DNA of 23,931 bases from a virus: positions 1-23,931 of IMG/VR virus record IMGVR_UViG_3300021963_000646; one strand, 5' to 3'. Below the pieces are notes generated by a model, which had not been told where the DNA came from, did no database searches, and was given only the letters and a program-made list of their open reading frames with translations. Below are positions 22,521 through 23,931 of this stretch, in pieces (position 1 is the first letter of the stretch; the number at the start of each line of letters is the position of its first letter). The position numbers and the translations under genes are program-made.

Positions 22521-23432
22521 TTATTTGTTTTTAAATTCTCTTAACCAATTATTATACTCATCTAAAGAATCTTGTACCTCGTCTTCTAACCATAAATTAT
22601 ATACTGTATTTATATGTAGATTAGACTTTCCAGCTACTTTTCTCTTTGTAAGCCTTGTTTCCATTTCTTCTTTGAATTTTACTATAGATGAGCTTATGGT
22701 AAATACATTAGACATCTTTACGAATTCAGCATATATACTTGTCTTGAATACATCAGTATTATATTTATCTATATCATTCTTAAATAATGCATATACATTG
22801 CTTATTGTTTTCTTTGGTATACCACTTAATTCCTCTATGTCAGATATAGTTAAGAATGTATTCCCCTTATTACCTTCCTCTATTAATAGGTTAACAGCAT
22901 TCTCTATTTTATTTAATGTTTGTATTCTTTTACTTTTATTATATTGATTCATAACGAGCTTTCTTTTACCCTCATACAACACACCCTCTATAATTTTATC
23001 TTCACCACCAATATTAGTGTATGGTCTTACCCAAAAGTATTTTTTTATTATTGGTCTGACTTCATACAAACCACTCTTTACTTTCTTTATATTCTTTAGT
23101 ATTATGTTTCTATCAATATGAAAAGAATCTGTATCAAAATAAGTTTTACATACAAGGTCCATGTACTCAAATAAAACCTCATCTGATTTATCTATATTCA
23201 AAAATGCCACAACAGAAGCAACCCTAAATGCATTAGCAAAGTTACCTCTCGATACATTGCAGTATGCACTATAGTTATAATACCCATCATCTATGTAATA
23301 CCCTGCTAATGTTCCATTACTACTATAAACTTCTGTTCCTATTCTTTCTGCCTCATCTAAATCTATCTCACTACTCGTAAGTATTAATTTATTGGATACC
23401 AAACATTCACTTAACCTATCAATCAATTCCAT
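22521..23432 (-). CDS. Protein with two C-terminal helix-turn-helix motifs, candidate regulator or initiator
   Basis: From the ATG at 23430-23432 the product has 303 residues. The frame extends 33 codons upstream, but that stretch contains the promoter at 23454-23461, so the shorter start is chosen. Residues 46-140 form an alpha/beta region with many aromatics (YYNYSAYCNVSRGNFANAFR, KKYFWVRPYTN). Residues 192-216 (TFLTISDIEELSGIPKKTIS) and 260-285 (RLTKRKVAGKSNLHINTVYN) each read as a helix-turn-helix, separated by a similar-length helical spacer, as if one unit were duplicated. First gene beside the only long non-coding region, with an operator-like palindrome in front of it. A transcription regulator or origin-binding protein would fit; neither is proven. 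Confidence 0.6.
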   Translation of the reverse strand: MELIDRLSECLVSNKLILTSSEIDLDEAERIGTEVYSSNGTLAGYYIDDGYYNYSAYCNVSRGNFANAFRVASVVAFLNIDKSDEVLFEYMDLVCKTYFDTDSFHIDRNIILKNIKKVKSGLYEVRPIIKKYFWVRPYTNIGGEDKIIEGVLYEGKRKLVMNQYNKSKRIQTLNKIENAVNLLIEEGNKGNTFLTISDIEELSGIPKKTISNVYALFKNDIDKYNTDVFKTSIYAEFVKMSNVFTISSSIVKFKEEMETRLTKRKVAGKSNLHINTVYNLWLEDEVQDSLDEYNNWLREFKNK

Positions 23433-23453
23433 TATATAATTTATTTTACTACA

Positions 23454-23461
23454 CAAATATA
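23454..23461 (-). promoter_or_regulatory. Bacteroidota-type -7 promoter of the helix-turn-helix gene
   Basis: The minus strand reads TATATTTG, 21 bases before the ATG at 23432. The operator-like palindrome lies 26-42 bases upstream of it. Confidence 0.6.
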
Positions 23462-23467
23462 CGAAAA

Positions 23468-23532
23468 TATACAACGAAATTACACCCTTGTATAAGTATA
23501 CAACATACCACTTAATCGTTCTATAATACAAC
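23468..23532. repeat. Three regularly spaced TATACAAC-type repeats
   Basis: TATACAAC occurs at 23468-23475 and 23497-23504, and AATACAAC at 23525-23532. Starts are 29 and 28 bases apart. The middle copy is half of the palindrome at 23488-23503. They lie immediately upstream of the promoter of the helix-turn-helix gene. Confidence 0.5.
23488..23503. promoter_or_regulatory. Operator-like 16-base palindrome
   Basis: TTGTATA-AG-TATACAA is a perfect inverted repeat with 7-base arms. It overlaps the upstream side of the expected -33 region of the promoter at 23454-23461, the place where a repressor or activator would act. Confidence 0.5.
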
Positions 23533-23931
23533 CTATATCAATGGCTAAGGTGTATCTTGTATGTTTTTTATATTTTAGTTAGATAAGTGTGTTAGTGTGG
23601 TTATAACCCCGCCCAACGATCACACCCCTCTATCTCAAAACTCTCCCTCAAAGCCTACGGGGGTCTACTTTCAAAATGTTTCTTTCAAAGTTTTTACCTT
23701 TTTAGCCTGGATTAATTATATGGTATTTTTTAAACTACTTATTTAAGGCCTTATAATTGTACCTCCTTTATTAGTTGTTTTATAGTTCAAACTTTTAAAA
23801 CCAATGTACAAAGGTTTATTTTTTTGCTTACCTGGATAAATTGTTAATGTATTTTTTATTTATTGTTTGGGTCGTTTGTTGGCGCTACTAATTAAAAAAC
23901 CTAAATCAAAATTTCACTAAAATAACTATAT
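23533..23931. other. Non-coding region with palindromes, possible origin or arm boundary
   Basis: No reading frame longer than about 15 codons starts with ATG on the plus strand, and the trinucleotide needed for a minus-strand ATG does not occur here. A C-rich island (about 23605-23672) stands out in AT-rich DNA. Perfect palindromes are GGTTATAACC (23599-23608) and TAAGGCCTTA (23744-23753). Nested inverted repeats TTGTAC/GTACAA (23757-23762, 23806-23811) and GTTTTA/TAAAAC (23777-23782, 23796-23801) could form a structured element. CCTGGAT followed by an AT-rich stretch occurs at 23706 and 23831. No tRNA is seen. A replication origin or the boundary between genome arms is plausible. Confidence 0.5.

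Noticed and set aside
22498-22947. A 149-codon plus-strand frame opposite the helix-turn-helix gene
   Set aside because: It mirrors a well-supported minus-strand gene, is unusually rich in Leu/Ser/Phe as antisense of AT-rich coding DNA tends to be, and has no promoter or neighbour on that strand.
1-23931. Genome-wide reassignment of TAG as in some crAss-like phages
   Set aside because: TAG ends several genes where readthrough would add only a few residues or meet a next gene (groES, 108-residue gene, 44-residue gene, HNH 3' part), and large genes such as terL, portal and capsid contain no internal TAG.
1-23931. tRNA genes or a CRISPR array
   Set aside because: No cloverleaf-like segment with a T-loop GTTC pattern and no regularly spaced long direct repeats were found in the intergenic stretches; the spaced TATACAAC motifs are only 8 bases long.

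Overview
The window looks like 24 kb of the virion-structure arm of a tailed double-stranded DNA phage infecting a Bacteroidota host, most likely a member of the crAss-like order Crassvirales. The main evidence is the module TerL, portal, acidic scaffold-like protein, HK97-fold major capsid protein with a crAss-type C-terminus, then connector/tail-tube genes. The DNA is AT-rich. Start codons sit behind A-rich leaders without strong Shine-Dalgarno sequences. At least ten sites match the Bacteroidota housekeeping -7 element TAnnTTTG just upstream of gene starts. A flavobacterial or other aquatic host is plausible, but the sequence does not prove it.

Layout. Almost all genes are on the minus strand, so transcription runs from high to low coordinates. 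From the right: a 500-base non-coding end with palindromes (23433-23931); a helix-turn-helix protein, a small ORF and an amber-interrupted ORF (22104-23432); a fibre cluster of three paralogous appendage proteins behind a tiny lysine-rich protein (19976-22063), closed by a terminator; a five-gene accessory operon with a HAD phosphatase and two basic proteins (17897-19890), closed by a terminator; a plus-strand groEL-groES pair (16044-17857); a long minus operon of appendage and lysis genes (11623-15970), with an M15-type endolysin, two small membrane proteins (holin candidates) and a spanin-like membrane protein; a packaging/head operon (3271-11589) with a small protein, a tandem GroES-like protein, TerL, portal, scaffold candidate and capsid; a free-standing plus-strand HNH endonuclease gene broken by a one-base frameshift (2487-3210); and three further virion genes, the last running off the left edge.

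How it works together. The left half packages DNA and builds the head and neck, the middle lyses the cell and supplies fibres, and the two chaperonin loci probably help fold capsid or fibre proteins. The most notable content is the folding machinery: a GroEL with all three catalytic aspartates, a short GroES, and a second protein that appears to be two GroES barrels in tandem placed immediately upstream of the terminase. No RNA polymerase, DNA polymerase, integrase, tRNA, CRISPR array or reverse transcriptase is visible here.
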